From: Candidatus Saccharimonadota bacterium
GTDB taxonomy: Bacteria > Patescibacteriota > Saccharimonadia > Saccharimonadales > UBA4665
DNA: 64,000 bases
Assembly: GCA_025928155.1 (NCBI GenBank)
Contig: JAICKC010000006.1
Coordinates: 1 to 64,000 of the forward strand
Reading direction: 5' to 3'
Below are positions 1 to 9,090 of this stretch, piece after piece. The notes under the pieces were generated by a model. That model was given only the letters and a program-made list of their open reading frames with translations, did no database searches and had not been told where the DNA came from. Made by a program: the position numbers and the translations under genes. The first letter of the stretch is position 1. Every line of letters begins with the position of its first letter.

Positions 1-434
1 GACTCTACCGCTCCTCCGTGGTCTGCCTGGTTGGAGACGGCATACCAGGAAGATGCACTGCAGACGTGCACTGACAGTGATGGGTCAACCTCTCCGCCCC
101 AGCCATCAACGTTTACCCACAAGAAGTCACTAATACCGTCTGCGTCTCCAGTGCCGCTACTATTCCATGAAGGATTGGCGCAGTTTGAGGATGAGCCACC
201 GGTTGAGCCGAACTTTACGGCCTGTCCGCCCGAGGCGTTGGTATCACTAACAACCGTTGCACCGCTGGCCAGCGTACCAGTTTCGGCTTCGGCTGAGCCG
301 GTCGGAGCGGTGGCGTGGGTGGCCAGGGTAAGCGCTAGTCCGACTATGGCGACGGGCAGGACCGCCAGGAGAACGGAGGCAGCGCGCTTGGCTCGAAGCT
401 TACGCGTGTAGTCTCGTAGTGCGTTTGCTTTCAT
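1..434 (-). CDS. GH12-like secreted protein, partial (C-terminus off window)
   Basis: The frame runs from an ATG at 434-432 to the window edge without a stop, giving 144 codons of an incomplete protein. It starts with a basic N-terminus and a membrane or signal segment (about residues 18-38). A stretch from SAEAETGTLASGATVV to the next 15 residues is the same as in the gene just upstream, and the motif VHVCSASSWYAV matches LYACDYNNWYAT there, so the two are tandem paralogues. The start is 7 bp after the stop of that gene, so they probably share a transcript. The catalytic part is not visible; the GH12 assignment rests on the neighbour. Confidence 0.7.
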   Translation of the reverse strand, partial: MKANALRDYTRKLRAKRAASVLLAVLPVAIVGLALTLATHATAPTGSAEAETGTLASGATVVSDTNASGGQAVKFGSTGGSSSNCANPSWNSSGTGDADGISDFLWVNVDGWGGEVDPSLSVHVCSASSWYAVSNQADHGGAVE

Positions 435-441
435 TTTTTGC

Positions 442-1374
442 TCAGTTAGCAGTCAGCGAGAAATTATTGACCTGGAATGTGGCTGGCTGGTTGTTGGTAG
501 AGCACAACTCAACACCGTAGTCGATTTGGCCGATCGTGGACGTAGTGGGAATCCAGGCCTTTGTGGTCATAAGATAATTGAAGAAATCCATCAGATTGAC
601 GGTGCCGGAAGTGGTGTTGGTGGTAGGGTCAAAGGCAATGTACTGCCAGTTGCCGTTCGTGCCGGATCGATAGACGTTGTAGGTTTGGCCGCCCTCACTG
701 AATGTCGCTACTTTGGAGCCTCCTGGTGCCTGATTGAAGTTATCATTCCAAACCATAACCTCGGTGGAAGCGGCATCAGCTACGCCGTTGAGCCAAATGT
801 CATAGGCATATTCATAAATGCCGACGTGCGGGGCGGTTTCGGCATAGCTGGAGGTAATGGTGGTGTAGGAGCTGATTTTGGGCATGGCATTGGTGTCCCA
901 GTTGATGAAATCCTGGTGGACATTGGGGTAGGTCTGCACAGCGTGGTCGCCGGCGTCCCGAATAGTGGCGGTGGCATACCAGTTGTTGTAGTCGCAGGCG
1001 TAGAGCGTTTGGCTGGCACCTGAGCCAACATTCCAGGTGTCGTTGGTGACGTAGAAGTTGCCGATGCTGACGCCAGTTTGAGCGTCGGAGGTACTCATGG
1101 GGATGGTGTGCGACGGGTTGGTGCAGGTCTGGGAACCGACCGGAGCCGAGCCGAACTTTACGGCCTGTCCGCCCGAGGCGTTGGTATCACTAACAACCGT
1201 TGCACCGCTGGCCAGCGTACCAGTTTCGGCTTCGGCTGAGCCGGCTGGACTGGTGGCGTGGCTGATAAGTGTGAGTGTGGTGCCCACGGCTGCAACGGGT
1301 ACGACGACGATAAGTGCTAGAACGAGTTGTTTGGTTTCATTGCCAAGCCGCAACCAGCGATCCTTCAGTGTCAT
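442..1374 (-). CDS. GH12-like secreted glycoside hydrolase
   Basis: A 310-residue protein with a basic N-terminus and one hydrophobic segment (about residues 15-35), likely a signal or anchor. The rest resembles glycoside hydrolase family 12 (endoglucanase/xyloglucanase, beta-jelly-roll). YEYAYDIWLNG followed by TEVMVWNDN matches the family block with the nucleophile Glu, and IDYGVELCSTNN near the C-terminus matches the block with the acid/base Glu. Both glutamates are present, so it may be active on beta-glucans outside the cell. The start at 1374 was chosen over an upstream ATG because AGAGG lies 5 nt before it. Substrate is not shown by the sequence. Confidence 0.72.
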   Translation of the reverse strand: MTLKDRWLRLGNETKQLVLALIVVVPVAAVGTTLTLISHATSPAGSAEAETGTLASGATVVSDTNASGGQAVKFGSAPVGSQTCTNPSHTIPMSTSDAQTGVSIGNFYVTNDTWNVGSGASQTLYACDYNNWYATATIRDAGDHAVQTYPNVHQDFINWDTNAMPKISSYTTITSSYAETAPHVGIYEYAYDIWLNGVADAASTEVMVWNDNFNQAPGGSKVATFSEGGQTYNVYRSGTNGNWQYIAFDPTTNTTSGTVNLMDFFNYLMTTKAWIPTTSTIGQIDYGVELCSTNNQPATFQVNNFSLTAN

Positions 1375-1467
1375 GACAGCCTCTTTTATGCATGCATGAT
1401 ACCATTTTATAGCCATAACCGATACAATTAAGACCAGCTATGAGGTCAGACTATCCACAATAATACA

Positions 1468-2313
1468 ATGCGTTTCGGCACAAGAATTGGTAAAGGGCAG
1501 TGGCTGGCTCATGGGGGGCTGCTGCTTTTGCTGCTCGGCGGCGCCGCGCCTGCGGCTGCGCAAGGCGGAGCCATATCGCAGGGGTACCAGACAAGCGTCT
1601 CCAGTATTAGTACCGGCGCGCTGGTGAGTTTGACGGCCTCCGGATCGGGCCAGGTTGAGTTGGCGAAGGCCAGCAATGCGGCACATCTGGTCGGGATAGC
1701 GGCCGAGGCCTCAACTTTGGAGCTATCTACTGCCAGCGGCCAGCACACTGTACAAGTGGTGGTCGGCGGCTCTGCGGAGGTGCTGGTGAGCGACGCTAAC
1801 GGCGCAGTAAAGACGGGTGACAAAGTAACGGTATCGCCCCTGGCCGGCATCGGCATGAAAGCAACCGGTTCCGGAGAGGTAGTCGGTACAGCACTTAAGC
1901 CGCTCAGTTTGGTCAAGACGGTCGTGCAGCAGGCGAAGGGTGCCGACGGCCAGAATGTAACTGTGCATGTGGGGCTAGTGCCTGTGGCGGTTAGCGTAGT
2001 GTACTACTCGGCTGTTTCATCCGTGGGTACGGTGTCGGCCTTTGTGCCGCCGTTTTTGCAGAACGTGGCGAATGCGGTGGCAGGTAAGGTAGTATCGCCG
2101 CTGCGCGTACTGATCGGCACCATCGCGCTGCTGCTCGGCTTCTTGGCGGTGACGATCATGCTGTACGTGGGAGTGCGCAGCGGTGTGGTGTCGTTGGGGC
2201 GCAATCCGCTGGCAGCTGACGCGCTGCGCCGCGGCATGGTGGATATTCTGATAGCGGCACTCGGTGTGCTGATCGTCACGGGTGTTATCGCTTCGGCCGT
2301 TATTTTGGCATAA
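1468..2313 (+). CDS. Secreted/membrane protein, unknown function
   Basis: 281 residues. An N-terminal signal-like segment (about 12-32) ends in APAAAQGG, a plausible cleavage site. The middle is a beta-rich, Ala/Val/Gly-rich extracytoplasmic domain. Two strong membrane segments lie at the C-terminus (about 207-235 and 255-280), separated by a short basic loop containing SLGRNPLA. A C-terminal hairpin of this kind recalls small pilin- or channel-like membrane proteins, but I cannot assign a family. It is divergent from the GH12-like genes; the 93 bp between them would hold both promoters. Confidence 0.6.
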   Translation: MRFGTRIGKGQWLAHGGLLLLLLGGAAPAAAQGGAISQGYQTSVSSISTGALVSLTASGSGQVELAKASNAAHLVGIAAEASTLELSTASGQHTVQVVVGGSAEVLVSDANGAVKTGDKVTVSPLAGIGMKATGSGEVVGTALKPLSLVKTVVQQAKGADGQNVTVHVGLVPVAVSVVYYSAVSSVGTVSAFVPPFLQNVANAVAGKVVSPLRVLIGTIALLLGFLAVTIMLYVGVRSGVVSLGRNPLAADALRRGMVDILIAALGVLIVTGVIASAVILA

Positions 2314-2433
2314 TTCTTGCCAAAGTACTGACAAACCTGTTATGCTTATGGCGTACATTCTTATTGTGAAGTACCTGTCTAACCGATCAACGCCGGATAT
2401 TTTTGGTCTGATCGGGGTTAGGCATAAAATTAA

Positions 2434-2453
2434 CCGGCCAAAAATAAGGCCGG
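2434..2453. other. Perfect 6-bp stem hairpin in intergenic region
   Basis: CCGGCC and GGCCGG are separated by 8 nt of A/T, in the 210-bp gap 2314-2523 between two plus-strand genes. No T-tract follows on either side, so it is a poor intrinsic terminator. A leader hairpin for the next gene is an alternative. Confidence 0.35.
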
Positions 2454-2523
2454 GTCTCTCACTATAGCTTCGCACGTAAAACAAACACGAAGCCAAAAGA
2501 GATACAAAAAGAGACGAAAACAA

Positions 2524-4722
2524 ATGGATCAGGACACCGATCTCTCTAGGCGTACCATTGCTCTAGCCGCTGATGCGGCCAACTTTGTGGTGCCGGCACC
2601 CTTTTCCGACAACTCCGACCGCGCTGGTATCTCTGTAGTGGATGCCGACTTCGTGGCGGTCAACGGCAAGAAGCCGCTCAGCCCTAAGCTTGATGCGATG
2701 CCGTTCTTAGGCCCTGGTGCGGCGGCAGCCGGCTCAGTCGAGACGCCCGTTTCACAGGCTTCGGTGTTCGACGCACCGTTCAATAGCGCTATGCAGCCAA
2801 CCGGTTCGGGTGATGCGAGCCAGCCCGGCGTGCTCGATGCTATGCCGCTGGATATGCCCGAGGAAGAATCTCCGCCGCCTCCCAAAAAACGTCTAACCCG
2901 CCAGCGGCTCATGGGACTGAGTTTGCTGGTTTTTGGCGTAGTGGCAGCGCTCTTATTGGGACTGCGCATAGAACTCAATAAAAGCCAGGCGCAGAATGCC
3001 AGTCTGCTGAATCCGGCCGACCGCTTCCAGCAGCAGGAGCTGCCACTCAGCAATCTCAACAAGCAGTTGGGCTCAGCTGCAACCATCGGCAACAGTTCGG
3101 TAACCGTTAACAGTTCCTTGGTGCTGGCGCCCTCAGTCCAGCCGAGCAACCCGCTGCCGGGCCAGTTCTACTACGACCAGACCACCAACAAAATGATGTA
3201 CTACGACGGGACAGGTTTTGTGCCGTTGCAGGGCGGTAATACCGTTACGAATAACTTTTATAGCAACAGCACAGTGACGAACAACTACGCCAACAGTACT
3301 GTCAATAACACATTTATTACCAATAACATCGGCGCTAGCATCAATGGTACGCCCGGGATACTGGCTATGTTTGGCCCCGGTGGCAGCGTGCTCGCGGATT
3401 CACGCATAACGCAGAGCGGTAATACGGTGAGTATCGCCACAACAGGGGGCGGCGCTGTGAATATTGGCGCGAGCATAGGCGGCGGTGCGGTAACAATCGC
3501 TGGGGCGGCGCCCTCCAGCTTTACTACTAGTACGGGTTCGCTGACGCTAGGCGGGGGTGGCGGCGCTGGGGGCGGGGTAATTGTAAAGCCGCAGGCCGAC
3601 TCCACCACGGCCTTTGAGGTACAAAACGCCAGCGGCAGCACCAACCTGCTGAACGTTGATACATTAGGTAACGCGGTGACGTTAGGCGTAGGCAGCGTGG
3701 CGTCATTCGGTAATACGCGTATCGGCAATGTCGGCGGTTGTTGTAACATTGGCAAACTGCAAGCCAGTAAGTTTACAACGATTGGCGGTGGTACCGTCAA
3801 CTCGATTTCGGCGTTTGTGGGATGGGGCGGCACTGAACTGGCACCGAACAACAAGTTCCAGCTGGCTATTTATGCGGACAACGGCCTCGGTACCGCGCCG
3901 GGTGCCTACATCTCCTCCACAGCGGTCTCAACCTTAACCGCTACGACGGTCAGCGGCGGCGGTGTCTGGAATACGCTGCCTATCAATGCGACGTTGTCGG
4001 CTGGTACGACGTACTGGCTGGCGTACTGGAACAACACCATTCTAAACGACTCGAATAATGCACTCTCGTATTCATCACCGGCGAATGGTGCGCTCTACCA
4101 GTCTAATGCCGCGTTCGGCTCGGGATCGAGCAATGGTATGCCGGCGGCGTACCCAGTCGGTGCGCTGACTGCAAGCGCCAGCTTCTCGATGTATGCCAGC
4201 TTCTCTACTACTGGCCCGGCGCTCACTCTGGGCGCAGGCGGACTGGTGACGGCTTCGGGGCCTGTCGTGCTTCAGGATCCGACTAACTCGGCAACAGCGT
4301 TCCAGGTACAGGATAACGTTGGCAACACGATACTGACGGTTGATACGTCGAACAGTATCGTGAAAGCCACTAACCTGGCAATTAGCGGGCACATTACAAC
4401 CAGTGGCACCGCACCGACAATTGCAGCCGGCGCGGCGGCTTGCACGACGCCGACGGTCAGCGTGGCTGGGAATGACACAAGCGGCGTCATCACGATTACC
4501 ACCGGCACGGGGTGCTCGACGGCCGGCAAGCTGGCAACGCTAACCTTTGCGAACGTATTTAGCTCAGCGCCGCACGTGCTGCTTTCACCAGTAACCGCAA
4601 CAGCAGAGGGCAAGGGGTATGTGGATGCGGCCACTGTGTCGACCACAACGTTTGATCTCGATGTCGGCGCGGTGCCGGCCAGCTCTACCATCTATAAGTG
4701 GAACTATGTAGTCATACAGTAG
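2524..4722 (+). CDS. Large membrane-anchored tail-fibre-like surface protein
   Basis: 732 residues. A Pro/Asp-rich cytoplasmic N-terminus (1-122) precedes a basic KKRLTRQR stop and one membrane segment (about 129-149), so most of the protein is outside. A stalk with Asn/Thr/Val repeats follows, with the motif GQFYYDQTTNKMMYYDGTGF (about 214-233), then Gly-rich beta-structured repeats including two copies of the T-A-F-(E/Q)-V-Q fibre motif. Residues about 400-565 form a DUF4082-like beta-sandwich, related to the convergent gene at 4735. The C-terminal 90 residues resemble a receptor-binding knob. Likely role is adhesion or host contact (inference). Composition is biased, but the long frame and layout support a real gene. 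Confidence 0.75.
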   Translation: MDQDTDLSRRTIALAADAANFVVPAPFSDNSDRAGISVVDADFVAVNGKKPLSPKLDAMPFLGPGAAAAGSVETPVSQASVFDAPFNSAMQPTGSGDASQPGVLDAMPLDMPEEESPPPPKKRLTRQRLMGLSLLVFGVVAALLLGLRIELNKSQAQNASLLNPADRFQQQELPLSNLNKQLGSAATIGNSSVTVNSSLVLAPSVQPSNPLPGQFYYDQTTNKMMYYDGTGFVPLQGGNTVTNNFYSNSTVTNNYANSTVNNTFITNNIGASINGTPGILAMFGPGGSVLADSRITQSGNTVSIATTGGGAVNIGASIGGGAVTIAGAAPSSFTTSTGSLTLGGGGGAGGGVIVKPQADSTTAFEVQNASGSTNLLNVDTLGNAVTLGVGSVASFGNTRIGNVGGCCNIGKLQASKFTTIGGGTVNSISAFVGWGGTELAPNNKFQLAIYADNGLGTAPGAYISSTAVSTLTATTVSGGGVWNTLPINATLSAGTTYWLAYWNNTILNDSNNALSYSSPANGALYQSNAAFGSGSSNGMPAAYPVGALTASASFSMYASFSTTGPALTLGAGGLVTASGPVVLQDPTNSATAFQVQDNVGNTILTVDTSNSIVKATNLAISGHITTSGTAPTIAAGAAACTTPTVSVAGNDTSGVITITTGTGCSTAGKLATLTFANVFSSAPHVLLSPVTATAEGKGYVDAATVSTTTFDLDVGAVPASSTIYKWNYVVIQ

Positions 4723-4734
4723 TAAACCCAAGTC

Positions 4735-5364
4735 CTACGGAAGGCCGACCATGAGGAGGCCGGAGCCAGACGTGGGGGTAGGCCCTACCTGTACGTCTAT
4801 CCAGAAGTTCGATGAGTTAAATGCTTGGTTCGGGTAGGTGGTGGTGAAGTCGCCTGCACCGAACTCACCCTGGTTATTATTATGTGGTTCAGGGTTGCTA
4901 CCGCTGTGGTCCGAGTAGGCCATAAGTGGCCCATTAGTGATGCCCGCTGCGTACGGCTGCCCACTGCCGAATTGATTCTGTGTAAAGGGGCCGTAGATGG
5001 TTTCGAGCGCCCAGAGGGCGAGATATGAGGTGTTAGCAGTCAGAGCGAGTGTCGAACTGAGCGGTACATAGTTCCAACCACTGCTGAGCGTCCCGCTGGT
5101 CGCCAGCGAGCCGCTGACGAAACTACCGGCCAGGGCGCCGGTTATTTGTATAAGCCCGCAATTCTGAGGGTCTTTACCCTGGTTGACATCGCCCGTGTAC
5201 CAAATCCAGTAGCCCTGCAGTGAATAGCCAGCCTGCGTAACGGCGAATGCGGTTGCTACATTGAATAATGACCCGAAGCTCGTAGCGGTCGCCGGTGGCT
5301 GGGTACCGCTAGAGGCAACGCCCGGTCGGCCGCTTACGCCATCCATTAAACGATAGACTGTCAC
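4735..5364 (-). CDS. DUF4082-like beta-sandwich protein
   Basis: About 209 residues. The central part (SGWNYVPLSSTLALTANTSY, then LALWALE) matches the pattern of DUF4082-like carbohydrate- or surface-associated domains: a Trp-containing strand, then an alternating S/T strand ending T-x-Y. The same domain occurs inside the convergent gene ending 12 bp away (GVWNTLPINATLSAGTTYWL there). No signal peptide is visible. The start is uncertain: GTG at 5364 has GGAG 5 nt upstream; TTG at 5367 or ATG at 5346 are alternatives. Function is unknown, perhaps a secreted lectin-like domain. Confidence 0.6.
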   Translation of the reverse strand: MTVYRLMDGVSGRPGVASSGTQPPATATSFGSLFNVATAFAVTQAGYSLQGYWIWYTGDVNQGKDPQNCGLIQITGALAGSFVSGSLATSGTLSSGWNYVPLSSTLALTANTSYLALWALETIYGPFTQNQFGSGQPYAAGITNGPLMAYSDHSGSNPEPHNNNQGEFGAGDFTTTYPNQAFNSSNFWIDVQVGPTPTSGSGLLMVGLP

Positions 5365-5550
5365 CAAGACTCCGGGATCTGCCTTGCGGAAAGGTGAGGT
5401 ACGGTAGGTCTGTACACTGAAGTCGCATTCCTAAATCGCATGTGTTTATGATAGCACGGCTGGAAAGTCACGACGCAGGGCCCACACTGTGGCTGTAGTT
5501 ATAGCGCAGAACCACGAGTAGCAGAGGCGCAAAAGAGCCATGCCTCCTAC

Positions 5551-6645
5551 TTAGAATCCGAGGCCGGAACCGAAGTAGCACCACTTGCTCAGCGTGCCAT
5601 TGTACTCGAAAGCGAGCACATCGACTTTGTTAGCTGCCGTGGTAAGCGTGGGAGAACCGGCGGTGCCGAAATCGTATGCAGTGCCGTAGGAGAGTGTGCG
5701 GCTACCGGTAGCATCCTGGGTGACGCGAACGCGTATCAGCTGGCCGTCCACCGGGTTGGTCGGGTTAGCAAGCGTGCCGGTCGAGGCGGTAAGCGTGACC
5801 GAGAAGATATTGCCCAGGGAGGCGTCAACCGCAATGCTTCCTCCGAAGGTCAAGGTGGTCACCTTCGGTGCCAGGTAGCCGGTCATGGTGGAGCCAGCTT
5901 TTAACACTACCCCGGTGGTCGGGTGGACATGTCCGGCGTCGGCAGCTTTACCGACGCTGCCGGCCGCTTGTGTCCCCAGGGCTTGTATATCTGCCGCGGT
6001 CGAGTCCAGCGTAACGCCGCCGCTGGCCTGCGTCCAAGTACCAGGCGTACCAGCTCCTGTGCAGACCCACACTTTGCCGGTCTGATCGATGATGTAGTCG
6101 CCTACCGAAAAGGTACCGCTCGCCGGAGCGCCGCTGGCTGTGGCGCCCACGTACCGGCTCGCTGCGGTAGCGCCAGTCAGCCCGGCGGCTATATGCGCCG
6201 GCGCTGAAACATTACCAGTGAAAGTTTGCGCCGAAGCGGATGACTTGTCGGCTGCATTGGTTACCTGCGCCGCAGTATAGTCGCCGCTCTGAGCGGTGAC
6301 AGCACCGGTGCGGGTGAATACGCTGCTGACCGGAGCGCTGCCCGAGGGGGCATTGATCCACTTGCTGGTACCGCTGTTGTAAGTCAGGACTTGGTTGTTG
6401 CTTGGCGAGCTGATGGCGACGTCACTGTCGCCGGCCAGAGTTGAGCTGGCGCCAACGTCACCTGCTGTTAGCGTCACCGCGCCGCCGCTGGCCGATTTGC
6501 CGTTTACGGTAGTAACACCGCCGGCTTGCTGAACCGCCGCCGTCTGAATCGTTCCATCGCTGTTGTGGGCGACCGCGAGAAACGTGTTAAGAATGTCGCC
6601 CCATACATCCTGGTCGCTGCCAGGAACCGGTAACCGTGCTGCCAT
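5551..6645 (-). CDS. Tail-fibre-like repeat protein
   Basis: 364 residues. The N-terminus ARLPVPGSDQDVWGDILNTF is a recurring opening of phage-tail-like or surface repeat proteins (LPxPG...WGxxLN). Low-complexity Ala/Gly/Ser/Thr beta-repeats follow, with VNGKSASGGAVTLTAGDVGA, a motif of tail fibres and collar proteins. The C-terminus (from about residue 260) forms a compact beta domain. No signal peptide or membrane segment is seen, so it either uses a non-classical route or is part of a larger particle. It shares direction with the 4735 gene, but 186 bp separate them. The exact role is unknown. Confidence 0.65.
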   Translation of the reverse strand: MAARLPVPGSDQDVWGDILNTFLAVAHNSDGTIQTAAVQQAGGVTTVNGKSASGGAVTLTAGDVGASSTLAGDSDVAISSPSNNQVLTYNSGTSKWINAPSGSAPVSSVFTRTGAVTAQSGDYTAAQVTNAADKSSASAQTFTGNVSAPAHIAAGLTGATAASRYVGATASGAPASGTFSVGDYIIDQTGKVWVCTGAGTPGTWTQASGGVTLDSTAADIQALGTQAAGSVGKAADAGHVHPTTGVVLKAGSTMTGYLAPKVTTLTFGGSIAVDASLGNIFSVTLTASTGTLANPTNPVDGQLIRVRVTQDATGSRTLSYGTAYDFGTAGSPTLTTAANKVDVLAFEYNGTLSKWCYFGSGLGF

Positions 6646-6915
6646 AGCCTAAAATCTCCCCATGATGCTTATAGCTAAAATATTACATGATACGCGTGGC
6701 AAGAACAATGCCGGCCTTACCCTAGCTGTGCATTGGGTCGAGCAGCGCACCGCCCTTTGGCCCACGAACCGATTTTGAATAATGTGGCCTCGAAACCAAT
6801 TTTCGATGCGCCTACTTGCTTTGCCGGCATGCCTTAAGGATACCAAAATAGACGCCGCGCCGGATGCCTATACAGGTTCTAGGCTGGTATAAAGTCATTA
6901 GCGAAACTAGCCAGC

Positions 6916-7305
6916 TTACTTTATTTCCGGATAGCGATCTGAGTTTGCGCGGTAGTACTCGGCCCACTTATCCTCTTCACTGATCTCGACGTACTCAATA
7001 AAGTAGCCTTTTTTGAACGCACCATTCCTATCGTTCTTGAGCTTTTGTGCTCGCTTAATCGCTTCTTCAGTTAGGCCGTAGCTTTCCTGTAAATCGTCCA
7101 GCGCCTGCCGAACGTCGGCAATTTCAGCGGCGACCTCTGCGGGCTTTGCTTGGATGATCTCTCTCGCTTCCTCAATAATCTTATTGACCAGCTCATGCTT
7201 ATGCTCCTTAGGACTCAGCTGTCGGAAAGATGGTTTTGCGCCCGAAGCGATTTGATTGTCAACAATCTTGTCACGTACGAGTTTGGCAAATTTGAACTTA
7301 GGCAT
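6916..7305 (-). CDS. MazG-superfamily NTP pyrophosphohydrolase (COG4997-like)
   Basis: 129 residues starting MPKFKFAKLVRDKIVDNQIA. The KLVRDKI opening, the helix LVNKIIEEAREI with paired Glu, and EIADVRQALDDL (E-x-x-D) are hallmarks of all-alpha house-cleaning pyrophosphatases of the MazG/PRA-PH superfamily, which hydrolyse non-canonical NTPs with Mg2+ held by the acidic residues. The start at 7305 is preceded by TATTAT 7 nt upstream, so the message is probably leaderless. A diverged copy of this promoter plus the first 20 codons lies at 11506-11643. Confidence 0.8.
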   Translation of the reverse strand: MPKFKFAKLVRDKIVDNQIASGAKPSFRQLSPKEHKHELVNKIIEEAREIIQAKPAEVAAEIADVRQALDDLQESYGLTEEAIKRAQKLKNDRNGAFKKGYFIEYVEISEEDKWAEYYRANSDRYPEIK

Positions 7306-7320
7306 AGGTTTTATAATAAC

Positions 7321-7348
7321 AAAAAAGAGACGCCGGTTCTGGCGTCTC
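7321..7348 (-). terminator. Intrinsic terminator of tRNA-Arg(CCG)
   Basis: GAGACGCC and GGCGTCTC form a perfect 8-bp stem with a 6-nt loop. Read on the minus strand it is followed by TTTTTT. It lies 15 nt past the tRNA 3' end. The T-tract runs straight into the -10 box (TATTAT) of the next gene at 7305. Confidence 0.88.
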
Positions 7349-7363
7349 AGACTGCCTTGCGCA

Positions 7364-7440
7364 TGGTACCCCGCACAGGAATCGAACCTGCAACCTTTGG
7401 TACCGGAAACCAACGCTCTATCCAATTGAGCTAACGGGGC
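7364..7440 (-). tRNA. tRNA-Arg (anticodon CCG)
   Basis: A full cloverleaf: acceptor GCCCCGT with GCGGGGT (G-U pairs at both ends), D-arm GCTC/GAGC, anticodon stem TTGGT/ACCAA with loop TTCCGGT, T-arm GCAGG/CCTGT with loop TTCGATT, discriminator A and encoded CCA. Anticodon CCG reads CGG (Arg). Confidence 0.96.
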
Positions 7441-7479
7441 ATAAGGTTACGTTCAGTATAGCAGATAGTAACAGGGGTG

Positions 7480-9021
7480 TTAACGACTGCGGAAGTAGCG
7501 GCGCAGGCGGAGGCGGGCTTTGTGCAGGCGTCTGCGTATTTTTTTGTAGCGATTGCGCAGAAGCTTACGATGCTTGCCCAGCCAAAAACCGCTGCGCCCG
7601 GCCACTAGAGCAGCAAAGACTGTCGTTGCAACAATAAGCAGCAGCCATACCCAGGGGTGCGCGGATAGCTGACGGGCAACGCTTGCGACCGGTGCGACTA
7701 TCGGGGCAAGTATGGTGCTGGCACCGCTACCAGCCGGGTTATTTTGCTGCGTTTGGAGCGTTGCCGAACCGGCCGCTGTGGGGTCGCCGCTGCCCGGGAC
7801 TGCGTAGTAGCTGCCATTACCACCCTGGGCCGAGCTACCACTGCTTCCGGAACCGCCCGAGCCGCCCCCCGAACTAGTGCCGTTGGCGCTGGGGTCGCCA
7901 CAGGCAGCCACTTCGTAAGCACCACTGTCAACGCCGTAGCATTGCGGCCGTGATATGCCACGTTGGTCGTTGCTGGGCGCGCCGATGGAGTCGGCGTCGT
8001 CATAAGCCGGTGATGTGGCGGCGATAGGCAATACATACGTGCCGCTCACAAAGGTTAGCGGACCGAGCTGTGGGTCGGTAGAGTTTTTGTTGGTCGCGCC
8101 AACGAACGCGCAGGTGCCGTCCGAGACAACATTGTGCCCTTGGTTGCTTGGCGCTATCAGTGTGCCAGGGCTGACCGACTGTGTCGTACCGCAGTTCGCA
8201 GGCAAGCTGTTGCTAGTGTTGTTGGAGAGGACGGAGTTTTTGACAAACACCGAAGTACCGGCTGCAATCCGCTGCACACCTATGCCACCAGGTAGTCCGT
8301 TAGCGTTGTTGTTGGCGACGGTGTCATTCAGGATATTGACCGTGCCACCGCCGTTCGCGAGTACCCACACACCACGTCCATCGTTGTACAGCGTATTGTT
8401 AGTGATGTTCATGATGCCGCCTGAAATGGTAACGGTCACCCCGCCCCCCGCCACGTCATGCATGTTTATAACAGCTGTGCTGCGAACCGCATCGGTCACG
8501 CCGCTGCCGACACCCAGGAATATGCCGCCTACTGCTGTGGAGTCACGGATCACAACATTCTGGATAGTTACGCCTGGGCCGTAGGCGAGCACGGCAAACT
8601 GGTTGCCGCCACCAGCGCGGGCAATGGTAAGGTTCGATAAGGTTAGCGGTGCTGTATTGAGGTCGTAGATAATGCCATAGGCGTTCAGCCCGTCTATAGT
8701 GGTGTTGCCCGATCCGGCACCAGTGATGGTAAGGGGATTGCCGCTAATAATGGGCAAGTTGCCGCCGAGAGCATAGATGCCGGCTCCGAGGTTAATGGTG
8801 CCTCCATTACTGCCACCACCACACGAGCCAGTGGGTGTACTAGTGTTGCTGGCGATGATGGCATCGGCGAGTGTGCAGGCCGAGGTCGGTGTAATGTTCC
8901 AGGTGGTCGCCGCGTGCGCCACGCCGCCGCGCAGACCAACCACTGCCAGCGTTATAATCGCAATAAAGAAGGCCTGCATAGCAAGCAGAGAAAAGCGCTG
9001 ACTGGTTTTATTAAGAAACAT
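7480..9021 (-). CDS. Secreted beta-helix protein with C-terminal membrane anchor
   Basis: 513 residues. Signal peptide 1-37 ends in GVAHAA. The opening CTLADAIIASNT and the Gly/Asn-rich ladder (NLGAGIYAL, NPLTITGAGSGNTTIDG, VTIQNVVIRDS) are typical of right-handed parallel beta-helix, pectate-lyase-fold exoproteins of the choice-of-anchor Q type. The closing motif NDQRGISRPQ...DSGAYE (about 350-370) confirms this. A Gly/Ser linker leads to one membrane segment (about 447-467) and a very basic 45-residue cytoplasmic tail. It is likely tethered at the cell surface to bind or degrade polysaccharide; no catalytic residues can be assigned. Confidence 0.8.
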   Translation of the reverse strand: MFLNKTSQRFSLLAMQAFFIAIITLAVVGLRGGVAHAATTWNITPTSACTLADAIIASNTSTPTGSCGGGSNGGTINLGAGIYALGGNLPIISGNPLTITGAGSGNTTIDGLNAYGIIYDLNTAPLTLSNLTIARAGGGNQFAVLAYGPGVTIQNVVIRDSTAVGGIFLGVGSGVTDAVRSTAVINMHDVAGGGVTVTISGGIMNITNNTLYNDGRGVWVLANGGGTVNILNDTVANNNANGLPGGIGVQRIAAGTSVFVKNSVLSNNTSNSLPANCGTTQSVSPGTLIAPSNQGHNVVSDGTCAFVGATNKNSTDPQLGPLTFVSGTYVLPIAATSPAYDDADSIGAPSNDQRGISRPQCYGVDSGAYEVAACGDPSANGTSSGGGSGGSGSSGSSAQGGNGSYYAVPGSGDPTAAGSATLQTQQNNPAGSGASTILAPIVAPVASVARQLSAHPWVWLLLIVATTVFAALVAGRSGFWLGKHRKLLRNRYKKIRRRLHKARLRLRRYFRSR

Positions 9022-9090
9022 TATGTTTATTTATTTTTTGCGCTCTACACCAATAATAGCACCTCACTCGCTAGATGTCGGTACGAAAGC

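Noticed and set aside
526-1023. Plus-strand frame of 165 codons opposite the GH12-like gene
   Set aside because: It is a Gly/Val-rich antisense image of the real gene, with no ribosome-binding site or family match.
2434-2453. Intrinsic terminator after the 1468 gene
   Set aside because: The stem is perfect but there is no T-tract; kept only as a hairpin of unknown role.
3285-3854. Minus-strand frame of 189 codons within the fibre gene
   Set aside because: Low-complexity Pro/Leu/Val antisense image of Gly-rich repeats.
6649-6846. 65-codon minus-strand frame
   Set aside because: No ribosome-binding site, no hydrophobic or domain pattern; ordinary intergenic sequence.
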